Below are positions 18,578-24,820 of a stretch of DNA of 40,728 nucleotides, piece by piece. Both the position numbers and the translations under genes were made by a program. The stretch spans positions 1 through 40,728 of the forward strand of contig CAJUSS010000012.1 in the NCBI GenBank assembly GCA_910588895.1. The letters run 5' to 3'. Within the stretch, counting starts at the first letter, position 1, and the number at the start of each line of letters is the position of its first letter. Source of the stretch: an uncultured Lachnospiraceae bacterium (GTDB lineage Bacteria > Bacillota > Clostridia > Lachnospirales > Lachnospiraceae). The notes beneath the pieces were generated by a model. It was not told the DNA's origin, ran no database searches, and worked only from the letters and a program-made list of their open reading frames with translations.

Positions 18578-19348
18578 TTATTTCCCCCACAAACATGCAT
18601 CCCATAAAAACTTCACATTGCTATGCAGATACCGCCCCGCCAGCCTCCCCGGCTCCTGCCACATCCGATACACCCACTCCAGGCTCCTCTCCTGCATCCA
18701 CTCCGGCGCCCTCTTGATGTTCCCGGCAAGGTAATCAAAGCCCGCTCCCACGCCCACCATAAAGCCCTTCACCTTCCCTTGATGCTCCGCCATCCACCGC
18801 TCCTGCTTCGGCGCGCCCAGCCCCACCCACAAAAAATCCGGGGCGGCCGCGTCGATCTTAGCGACGGTCGCCCGGTCTTCCTCATCGGTCATAGCCCTGA
18901 AAGGCGGACTGCACATTCCTGCTATATGTATCCCCGGATACTCTATCACCAGCTTTTCACACAGCTTCTTGAGCGTCTCCTCTGTACTGCCATAAAAATA
19001 ATGAGTATATCCCTTTTGCACGCTCACCTTTAGGATCTCGTCCATATAATCCGGCCCTGCAGTGCGTCCCATTTTCTCATGCCCGCGTTTCCTGCCTACG
19101 AATGATAAAGGGCCTCCATCTGGGATCGCCATGATCCCTCCATTTTGTACCTTGCGATAATCCGCATCCTCCCAGGCGGTCACGGTGGTATGGACATTGG
19201 AGACACAGCAGTAGTCTCCTGATAGAGCTTTTATGTTCTTGTGCGTGAACTCCAGGAGCCATTCCATATCGATGGCAGCGATATCCACCCCCATGATATT
19301 GCATGTAGGGATCTGTGATCTGTCCACTTTATGTGTAAAAGCGTTCAC
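18578..19348 (-). CDS. WecG/TagA/CpsF-family N-acetylmannosaminyltransferase (GT26)
   Basis: A 256-residue peripheral-membrane enzyme. Diagnostic elements: CNIMGVDIAAIDM near residue 16, VSNVHTTVTAWEDADYRK near 49, MAIPDGGPLSFVGRKRG with the conserved Asp near 77, GPDYMDEIL, FYGSTEETLKKL, VGLGAPKQERWMAEH near 175, and GFDYLAGNIKRAPEWMQ. The C-terminal tail EWVYRMWQEPGRLAGRY matches the membrane-binding appendage of TagA. TagA adds ManNAc to GlcNAc-PP-undecaprenol; the operon also carries the UDP-ManNAc-forming 2-epimerase. GTG 19348 overlaps the upstream recombinase-like gene stop. Its base composition matches the right-hand genes, not the glycan cassette to its left. Confidence 0.92.
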   Translation of the reverse strand: MNAFTHKVDRSQIPTCNIMGVDIAAIDMEWLLEFTHKNIKALSGDYCCVSNVHTTVTAWEDADYRKVQNGGIMAIPDGGPLSFVGRKRGHEKMGRTAGPDYMDEILKVSVQKGYTHYFYGSTEETLKKLCEKLVIEYPGIHIAGMCSPPFRAMTDEEDRATVAKIDAAAPDFLWVGLGAPKQERWMAEHQGKVKGFMVGVGAGFDYLAGNIKRAPEWMQERSLEWVYRMWQEPGRLAGRYLHSNVKFLWDACLWGK

Positions 19349-20457
19349 TCACACCACTCCCTCATCAATTCCCTGGCATACTCCCCCATGCACCTTTTCA
19401 GATCTTTCGGCGTGACCGCCTTCTCGATCCCCGCCATCACCCGATATTTCTCAAATATATTGATCACCATCTTCATAGATAATGGCCTCCCCAGCTTCGA
19501 CAGGAACATCATCTTCTGGTACTCCGGTTCCCGCTCAAAGCAGCCATGCGCCGCTATCCATGTCTCCATCCGTTCCTTCAGTGTTCTGGAGTACAGATAG
19601 ATACCGGCCGTTCTCCCCCGTTTCCTTTGGATCGTCAGCACGCCGGTCTTCTTGTCATAATCCGAGACCTCCAGCCGCAGCAGCTCACTGATCTCGATCC
19701 CATGGTAGAACAAGAGAGACATCATCACCAGATCCCGCAGGCAGATCCGTTTGCGGAAATCGCTGTCCAGACCGTTATATTCCCGTTCCAATGCCAGGAA
19801 AAAGGTATCTACATCCCTTTTGGACATCCGGCTGCCTGCATGTCCATCTGCGGCATCCGGAACGCCTGGAGCATCCCGGCCATCCTGGACATCCGATCCA
19901 TCCAGAGCCTCCGGCCCGCCTGGATCCGCCTCCTGTCCTCTGCGCTGCGGCCTTCCCGCCATCCGCCTTAGTTTTAATGGCCCCCGATCCAACAAGAAAC
20001 CTTGCCGTACCAGAAAGGCGAGATAATAGTTGAACACCCTGTATTTCCTGGCGACGGTAGCAGGGCGCAGCCTTTTTTCCAGAGTCAGATACTCCAGGTA
20101 GTCCTCCATCTTCTCCTGCCATCGGAGACCATCCAACGCCAGACCGCCTGATCGGCTCTGTTCGGTCCCTGCCCTTTCACGTATACTCTGCCCGTCTCCC
20201 GCAGCCAGCCATTTGTAAAAGCGCTCCAAGTCGATGCGGTAAGCCTCCCCCGTGCGCCAGTCCAGCCCTCGCCGGACCACCTGGGCATCGATAAAGCTTT
20301 TGATCAGCTTTTTGGGATCTGACAAGATCTCCAGACCGCACCCGGATACAGCTCCGATCTCGACTACAGTCCTGCTGCCCGCCCTGGCGTCGATCTTGGC
20401 ATCTTTGTTTTTCCCTATCTCCAGGTGACCGCCTGTACCGTTTTCTCGCGTCTTCAT
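19345..20457 (-). CDS. Tyrosine recombinase-like protein lacking catalytic residues
   Basis: About 370 residues from ATG 20457, chosen for AGAAGGG upstream; a TTG at 20580 extends the frame but has no ribosome site and an unconvincing composition. The N-terminal half has a SAM-like core-binding domain (KSFIDAQVVRRG to YYLAFLVRQGFL), then a Gly/Asp/Pro-rich linker, then a catalytic-fold domain. The active site is degenerate: LLFYHGIEISELLRL has Glu where recombinases have Arg I; VTPKDLKRCMGEYA has Lys for His and Lys for Arg II of the H-x-x-R box; and the protein ends 14 residues later, before the His/Trp and the nucleophilic Tyr. DNA binding may survive. As first gene of the operon, a regulatory role is plausible but unproven. 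Confidence 0.82.
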   Translation of the reverse strand: MKTRENGTGGHLEIGKNKDAKIDARAGSRTVVEIGAVSGCGLEILSDPKKLIKSFIDAQVVRRGLDWRTGEAYRIDLERFYKWLAAGDGQSIRERAGTEQSRSGGLALDGLRWQEKMEDYLEYLTLEKRLRPATVARKYRVFNYYLAFLVRQGFLLDRGPLKLRRMAGRPQRRGQEADPGGPEALDGSDVQDGRDAPGVPDAADGHAGSRMSKRDVDTFFLALEREYNGLDSDFRKRICLRDLVMMSLLFYHGIEISELLRLEVSDYDKKTGVLTIQRKRGRTAGIYLYSRTLKERMETWIAAHGCFEREPEYQKMMFLSKLGRPLSMKMVINIFEKYRVMAGIEKAVTPKDLKRCMGEYARELMREWCE

Positions 20458-20581
20458 CCTACACCCTTCTCTGCAGCAGCTGTCTCCCAAGGATACAGGA
20501 AGCCTGCTGCCGACCGCTTTCCTGCATACAGAAGCATCTAAATGTGCCATCCAATACATTTTTTTCGATATTAACTTCAAA

Positions 20582-20594
20582 ACTACACAGTAGT
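20582..20594. promoter_or_regulatory. Palindrome overlapping polysaccharide promoter -10 (ACTACACAGTAGT)
   Basis: Five-base arms ACTAC/GTAGT around ACA. It overlaps the start of the -10 box and the likely start point of the minus-strand polysaccharide promoter, so a bound protein here would block transcription. Short arms make chance occurrence possible. Confidence 0.4.
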
Positions 20595-20620
20595 ATATGC
20601 CATTTTGGCGTGTTTGTCAA
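20592..20620 (-). promoter_or_regulatory. Sigma-A-type promoter of the polysaccharide operon
   Basis: On the minus strand TTGACA (20615-20620), a 17-base spacer and TATACT (20592-20597), a near-consensus housekeeping promoter. It lies about 135 bases upstream of the first gene, leaving a long leader. The spacer contains the palindrome at 20599-20609. Confidence 0.85.
20599..20609. promoter_or_regulatory. Operator-like palindrome GCCATTTTGGC in promoter spacer
   Basis: Four-base arms GCCA/TGGC around TTT, located between the -35 and -10 boxes. Its core CATTTTG is shared with the longer palindrome centred 30 bases away, suggesting two sites for one regulator, probably one or both of the divergent HTH proteins. 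Confidence 0.5.
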
Positions 20621-20625
20621 TTTAA

Positions 20626-20642
20626 ATTATCATTTTGATAAT
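20626..20642. promoter_or_regulatory. Operator-like palindrome ATTATCATTTTGATAAT
   Basis: Perfect seven-base arms ATTATCA/TGATAAT around TTT, immediately upstream of the -35 box of the polysaccharide promoter and 57 bases ahead of the first HTH gene. Shares CATTTTG with the palindrome at 20599-20609. Likely operator for the divergent XRE-type regulators; the assignment is inference. Confidence 0.6.
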
Positions 20643-20698
20643 GAAACATTACCTATTTCCATTTATCTTTATATTAAAATCATTTTATGGGGTGTACG

Positions 20699-20986
20699 AT
20701 GATGATCGCCGATAGGATCAGATCTTTAAGAGAAGAACATAAGCTGACACAGAGTATGCTGGCAAAAAAGCTCTGTGTGACCAGGAGCGCGGTCAACGCA
20801 TGGGAGCTGGGCATTTCTGTGCCCTCTACTGCCCTGCTGATCGAGCTCTCCAAGCTTTTCCATGTATCATCCGACCACATTTTAGGGATAGACAGCACAG
20901 CGACCCTGGACATCTCCGGTCTGGACCAGGAAGAGATCCAGATCTTGCACAACCTGATCCGCTATTTTAAGTCAAAAAAAGAATGA
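20699..20986 (+). CDS. XRE/Cro-CI-type HTH regulator (copy 1)
   Basis: A protein of 95 residues from ATG 20699 or 20702, after GGGGTG; an ATG at 20687 lies before this site. The helix-turn-helix is clear: DRIRSLREEHKLTQSMLAKKLCVTRSAVNAWELG, with the second helix LTQSMLAKKL and recognition helix TRSAVNAWE. It is followed by the standard PSTALLIELSKLFHVSSDHILGI. The tail (STATLDISGL, then EEIQILHNLIRYFKSKK) is probably helical and dimerising. It reads away from the polysaccharide promoter and is followed after 56 bases by a close copy. Probable target: the palindromes in the shared intergenic region. Confidence 0.9.
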   Translation: MMIADRIRSLREEHKLTQSMLAKKLCVTRSAVNAWELGISVPSTALLIELSKLFHVSSDHILGIDSTATLDISGLDQEEIQILHNLIRYFKSKKE

Positions 20987-21042
20987 ACGAGCACTTTTGT
21001 CCATTTATCCTTATAGCAAGATGATTTTTGCAGGGGGAGACT

Positions 21043-21336
21043 ATGACGACCGCCGATAAGATCAGATCTTTAAGAGAAGAATATGGATTGACGCAGGCGA
21101 TGCTGGCAAAAAGGCTCTCCGTGAGCAGGAGCACAGTCAATGCATGGGAACTGGGTATCGCCGTCCCCCCGATCGCCCTGATCGTCAAGCTGTCCAAACT
21201 TTTCCATATATCCTCCGACCACCTTTTGGGGATAGACAGCACGGCGACCCTGGACATCTCCGGCCTGGCCCAGGAAGAGATCCAGATCCTGCATAACCTG
21301 ATCCGCTATTTTAAGTCAAAAAAAAGGAACGTCTGA
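21043..21336 (+). CDS. XRE/Cro-CI-type HTH regulator (copy 2)
   Basis: A 97-residue paralogue of the preceding gene, from ATG 21043 after GGGGGAG. It has the same helix-turn-helix (KIRSLREEYGLTQAMLAKRL, then SRSTVNAWELG) and an almost identical C-terminal tail from GIDSTATLDISGL on. Changes concentrate in the recognition helix (TRSAVNAW to SRSTVNAW) and in the linker (SVPSTALLIE to AVPPIALIVK), so the two may bind related but different sites or form heterodimers. Tandem duplication is evident at the DNA level too. The last codons overlap a terminator stem. Confidence 0.9.
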   Translation: MTTADKIRSLREEYGLTQAMLAKRLSVSRSTVNAWELGIAVPPIALIVKLSKLFHISSDHLLGIDSTATLDISGLAQEEIQILHNLIRYFKSKKRNV

Positions 21337-21349
21337 TGACGTTCCTTTT
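21322..21349 (+). terminator. Terminator after HTH gene pair
   Basis: Twelve-base perfect arms AAAAGGAACGTC/GACGTTCCTTTT with a TGAT loop. The stem overlaps the final codons of copy 2. An A run on the left and T run on the right could allow use in both directions between the convergent HTH and kinase genes. Confidence 0.8.
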
Positions 21350-21453
21350 GTCGCAGATGGCCCCTAGCAGCACGTTCCAGATCCTTGAAACACGTTTCCA
21401 CTGTGAGGCTCATCTAAACCTATGCTCTGCCATATCTTTATCAGGAGCCCGTT

Positions 21454-22488
21454 CTACCGGGCCATCTCGCTCTGGGGCCCCTTCTGCCCATGGGCCTTGA
21501 TGATAGTTTCGATCTCCTCCAGATCCGATGTGGGCATATCCCCCGGTATGGTGTTCTTCACCGCGCTGGTGGCATTGCCGAAGCGCACCGCCTTCATACA
21601 GTCCCCGTCGCTGGTCAGCAGCCCGTAGAGAGCCCCGGAGATGTAGGCGTCGCCGCTGCCGATCCGGTCCACCACCTCGATATCTTGGTAGGGCTCTTCC
21701 TCATAGTACTGGTCCTTCCGGGCATCGTACATCACCGATCCGAAGGTGTGCCTCTTGGGGCTGTGGACGATCCGCCGGGTGGAGGCCACGATGCTGACCG
21801 GGTACTCCTCGGTGAAGCTCTTCATCATCTCCCTGGCGGTGCCTGTCTTTTTAAAGGTCAGGCGGGCCGTATCCTCAGAGCAGAAAAAGATGTCCACATA
21901 GGGGAGGATCTGCTCGATGCAGGCCTTTGCCTCCTCGCCGGTCCATAGGTTCCCCCTAAAGTTCACATCAAAGGAGACCAGGGTGCCGGCGGCCTTGAAC
22001 CGCTTGATCATCTCGATGGTGGTCTCTCTGGCTTTCTGGCTCAGCGCCATCGTGATCCCCGTGGTATGGAAGCACCGGGACGCGCTGTAGACCTCCTCCG
22101 GGACCTCCTTGATATCCAGGGAATAAAAAGAGCTGTTGGTACGGTCGTAGATCACCTTGGGCTTTCTGGGATAAGCGCCGTTCTCATAATAGTAGATCCC
22201 CACCCTGGCGCCGGGGTTCTCATCGTAGATAAAGAAATCATCGCTGACCCCATAGGACCGGATCTTCCCCTTCATAAAGCTCCCGATATCATGGGCAGGG
22301 AGCTTGGAGATGATCCCGGTGTGGAGCCCTAAGAGCGCCACGCCGGTAGCTACGTTCAGCTCCGCGCCGCCCACCTGCTTTTCAAAGACATCGCACCGCA
22401 TCAGCCGCTCATTGCCGGGCGGCGACAGACGGAGCAGGAGCTGGCCAAAGGTCACCAGGTCAAAGTTTCTGTTCTTCACATCGTTCAT
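21454..22488 (-). CDS. PfkB-family sugar kinase (2-keto-3-deoxygluconate kinase-like)
   Basis: A protein of 344 residues from ATG 22488, preceded by GGAGGA at proper spacing; upstream ATGs lack this. Ribokinase-fold features: FDLVTFGQLLLRLSPPGNER at the start, QVGGAELNVATGVALLG near residue 40, SFDVNFRGNLW near 175 and the ATP/catalytic motif VVDRIGSGDAYISGAL near 280, where G-S-G-D supplies the base. Known KDG kinases phosphorylate 2-keto-3-deoxygluconate to KDPG, and the aldolase gene lies nearby. It is a divergent paralogue of the next kinase upstream, so it may use another keto-sugar. Confidence 0.85.
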   Translation of the reverse strand: MNDVKNRNFDLVTFGQLLLRLSPPGNERLMRCDVFEKQVGGAELNVATGVALLGLHTGIISKLPAHDIGSFMKGKIRSYGVSDDFFIYDENPGARVGIYYYENGAYPRKPKVIYDRTNSSFYSLDIKEVPEEVYSASRCFHTTGITMALSQKARETTIEMIKRFKAAGTLVSFDVNFRGNLWTGEEAKACIEQILPYVDIFFCSEDTARLTFKKTGTAREMMKSFTEEYPVSIVASTRRIVHSPKRHTFGSVMYDARKDQYYEEEPYQDIEVVDRIGSGDAYISGALYGLLTSDGDCMKAVRFGNATSAVKNTIPGDMPTSDLEEIETIIKAHGQKGPQSEMAR

Positions 22489-22579
22489 GTGTTCCTCCAT
22501 TCTATACATGCCTGCCGTATCCATCTCCCGCCCCCTAAAAGGCCGAGGTCCAGCAGGCCCGGGCGGCAGATATCTCTGT

Positions 22580-22623
22580 AAAAAAAGCGGCTGGTTGAGA
22601 GCGGGCAGTCCTGCTGCCCGCTC
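22580..22623 (-). terminator. Hairpin between the two kinase genes
   Basis: Ten-base perfect arms GAGCGGGCAG/CTGCCCGCTC (22599-22623) with a five-base loop, followed on the minus strand after 12 bases by seven T. Downstream of the kinase gene at 22697, it probably ends or attenuates transcription before the second kinase. Confidence 0.6.
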
Positions 22624-22696
22624 TGACCATACCGCACTTATCTCTTACATGTCTTGGTAGTCCATACTCTGTCCCACTTGTATGATCCTCTTATCC

Positions 22697-23728
22697 TTAC
22701 CGCTGTACACGTCCAGATCCGTCGCCGCCGGCCAGGTTGTCCACCTCTGCGCGGGTGACTAAGTTAAAGTCGCCGGGGATGGTGTGCTTTAACGCGGAAG
22801 CCGCCACGGCAAATTCCAGAGCCGCCTTCATATCCTTGCCGTCTGCCAGACCGCAGATCAAGCCGCCTGCAAAGGAGTCGCCGCCGCCCACACGGTCCAC
22901 GATCGGGGTGATCGAGTACTTCTTGGAATGGTAGAACTCTCTGGTCTTGCCGTCCATGATGCATGCAGACCAGCCGTTATTGGAGGCCGAGAAGCTCTCC
23001 CGCAGGGAGCTGATGATATACTTGAAGCCGAACTTGTCCGCCATCTGATTGAAGATATCCACATAGCCGGCCAGCTCCAGCTCACCGGAGGTCACATCCG
23101 TCTCGCCGGGCTTAAAGCCTAATACCTTCTCCGCGTCCTCTTCATTGCCGATGCATACATCCACATACTGCATCAGGTCCGTCATGACCTTCTGTGCCTT
23201 CTCAGAAGACCATAATTTCTTCCGGAAGTTCAAGTCCACGGATACGGTCACGTTATGAGCCTTTGCCGCCTTTAAAGCCGCCTCGGTCAGCTCGATCGCC
23301 GCATCGGAAACGGCCGGGGTGATCCCGGTGAAATGGAACCAATCCGCACCTTCAAAGATCTTGTCAAAGTCGAACTGATCCGGTGTGGCTGTGGCAATGG
23401 AGCTGCCCGCACGGTCATAGACCACGTTGGAGGCACGCATAGCGGACCCGGTCTCCAAAAAATAGATCCCCAGCCGCTCGCCGCTCTTTGCGACATGTTT
23501 TGTCCCTACATTGTACTTGCGCAGAGCCGCCACCGCACACTCGCCGATCGGGTTTGCCGGGACAGCCGTCACAAATTCCACATCATGGCCGTAATTTGCC
23601 AGGGATACCGCCACGTTGGCCTCGCCGCCGCCGTAGTTGACGTCAAACTCGTCTGCCTGGATGAACTTCTCATTGTTGGGGGTGGATAATCTTAGCATGA
23701 TCTCACCCATAGTCACGATCTTTGCCAT
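22697..23728 (-). CDS. kdgK: 2-keto-3-deoxygluconate kinase (PfkB family)
   Basis: A 343-residue cytoplasmic kinase starting MAKIVTMGEIMLRLSTPN after CAAGGAG. NYGGGEANVAVSLANYG near residue 30 and SVDLNFRKKLW near 170 mark the substrate and ribokinase fold; PIVDRVGGGDSFAGGLICG near 280 holds the catalytic Asp in G-G-G-D. It shares the GEIMLRLS opening with characterised KdgK proteins. It lies 164 bases after the KDPG aldolase gene in the same direction, giving KDG to KDPG to pyruvate plus glyceraldehyde-3-phosphate. Confidence 0.9.
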   Translation of the reverse strand: MAKIVTMGEIMLRLSTPNNEKFIQADEFDVNYGGGEANVAVSLANYGHDVEFVTAVPANPIGECAVAALRKYNVGTKHVAKSGERLGIYFLETGSAMRASNVVYDRAGSSIATATPDQFDFDKIFEGADWFHFTGITPAVSDAAIELTEAALKAAKAHNVTVSVDLNFRKKLWSSEKAQKVMTDLMQYVDVCIGNEEDAEKVLGFKPGETDVTSGELELAGYVDIFNQMADKFGFKYIISSLRESFSASNNGWSACIMDGKTREFYHSKKYSITPIVDRVGGGDSFAGGLICGLADGKDMKAALEFAVAASALKHTIPGDFNLVTRAEVDNLAGGDGSGRVQR

Positions 23729-23892
23729 TTCTCTTCTCCTTGATCTCTCATACTATAGAACTTAAGACTATATGGGACTCTATCTTTTAACCGCCATGCC
23801 CCGCGGCCCCGGCCTGTCCTTCCTGGGTTTTCTTTCCAGACCTCTTCCGACAGGAGAGCCGCTGAGATGGCATTTTAAAGGATACACCTTTA

Positions 23893-24546
23893 CTATTTCG
23901 CCCGTGCTGCCGCCACGGCCTCCACGAACTCCTTCGCCTTCGCGGTCACTGCCCCGAAGTCGCCGGTCTTCGCGCCCTTGGTCAGGCTGCTGCCGGTGCC
24001 CACCGCGTAAGCGCCTGCCTTTAACCACTTGTCCACGTTATCTACATCCACACCGCCGGAGGGCATGAACTCACCCTGGGGAAGGGGGCCCTTAAAGGAG
24101 CTGATCGCCGACGGTCCCACGATATTGCCAGGGAAGATCTTGATCACGTCACAGCCAGCCTCCAGAGCGGTGATCGCCTCGGTCGGGGTCATGACGCCGG
24201 GAAGCATGGGCACTCTGTAGCGGTTGCACAGCTTGATGGTCTCTACGTTCAGGCCAGGGCTCACCACATAGTTGGCGCCGGCCAAGATCACCTGACGGGC
24301 TGTCTCCGGATCCAAGACCGTACCGGCTCCGATCACGATCTTGTCATTGTCCTTATACTTCTTGGACATAGCCGCGATGAACTCCACCGGATCCCCATCG
24401 TCCATGGTCATGGTGATCTCGATGAAATTGATGCCGCCTGCGACGATCGCATCCACCACCTTCTCACCCTGGTCTAAGTCCTTGGCACGGACCACAGCCA
24501 CCAGACAGTCCTCCTTCAGTCTCGCTAATACCTGTTCTTTCTTCAT
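23893..24546 (-). CDS. eda: KDPG/KHG aldolase
   Basis: A 217-residue class I aldolase. It has NFIEITMTMDDGDPV with the catalytic Glu near residue 38, VIGAGTVLDPETA near 75, VSPGLNVE, LPGVMTPTEAITALEAG, and the Schiff-base lysine in DVIKIFPG near 138; PSGGVDVDNVDKWLKAGA follows. It cleaves 2-keto-3-deoxy-6-phosphogluconate to pyruvate and glyceraldehyde-3-phosphate, ending the hexuronate route. Start ATG 24546 after GGAGAG. Its own promoter lies at 24617-24645 with a palindrome between promoter and gene. Confidence 0.95.
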   Translation of the reverse strand: MKKEQVLARLKEDCLVAVVRAKDLDQGEKVVDAIVAGGINFIEITMTMDDGDPVEFIAAMSKKYKDNDKIVIGAGTVLDPETARQVILAGANYVVSPGLNVETIKLCNRYRVPMLPGVMTPTEAITALEAGCDVIKIFPGNIVGPSAISSFKGPLPQGEFMPSGGVDVDNVDKWLKAGAYAVGTGSSLTKGAKTGDFGAVTAKAKEFVEAVAAARAK

Positions 24547-24570
24547 GGTTCTCTCCTTTTCATTTTATAT

Positions 24571-24586
24571 ATTCGCATATACGAAT
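24571..24586. promoter_or_regulatory. Palindrome ATTCGCATATACGAAT upstream of eda
   Basis: Five-base arms ATTCG/CGAAT around CATATA. A partial second copy of the TTCGCA half lies just beside it (24591-24596). It falls after the predicted transcription start of the eda promoter, so binding would block elongation. The neighbouring IclR regulator is the likely binder; this is inference. Confidence 0.5.
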
Positions 24587-24616
24587 TATTTTCGCAAATG
24601 CAATTATCATGGTTTA

Positions 24617-24645
24617 ATTCTACTCCCTATAGCAAGATATGTCAA
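24617..24645 (-). promoter_or_regulatory. Promoter of eda-kdgK operon
   Basis: TTGACA (24640-24645), 17-base spacer, TAGAAT (24617-24622) on the minus strand, about 70 bases upstream of eda. Near-consensus sigma-A type, so strong regulation by a repressor would be expected. Confidence 0.8.
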
Positions 24646-24686
24646 CAGGGAAAGCGGGGTTTATTCTTATTATTAATAAGAACGAT

Positions 24687-24804
24687 CGTAACCGTTCAGA
24701 TAGGTCTGCGCGTTTACCGCGCTGACCGTACGAAGATGTGGCGGTCACAAGCATCCGGCCTATCGCGTAGCGATCTTCAATGGCCGGATGCCGTAACCGT
24801 TCAG
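24687..24804. repeat. Multi-hairpin intergenic element bounded by 13-base direct repeats
   Basis: CGTAACCGTTCAG occurs at 24687-24699 and again at 24792-24804. Between them are three consecutive inverted repeats: GCGCG/CGCGC near 24705-24720, TGACCG/CGGTCA at 24724-24729 and 24741-24746 (by hand), and GCATCCGGCC/GGCCGGATGC at 24751-24791 with ATCGC/GCGAT inside its loop. It lies between the iclR stop and the eda promoter. It could be a REP/MITE-like mobile repeat, a structured RNA or an elaborate terminator. Confidence 0.55.
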
Positions 24805-24820
24805 GGTATCTGTCTGCCGC

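Noticed and set aside
20458..20580. N-terminal extension of the recombinase-like protein from TTG 20580
   Set aside because: No ribosome site before TTG; the extra residues are Cys/Arg/Ser-rich, and the predicted transcription start is near this codon. ATG 20457 with AGAAGGG is better.
20461..20700. An invertible promoter for the polysaccharide operon
   Set aside because: A recombinase-like gene is adjacent, but I saw no long inverted repeats flanking the promoter, and the recombinase lacks catalytic residues. The short palindromes look like operators.
24687..24804. CRISPR-like array from the repeated 13-base sequence
   Set aside because: Only two copies, no regular spacers and no cas genes; the interior is itself palindromic.
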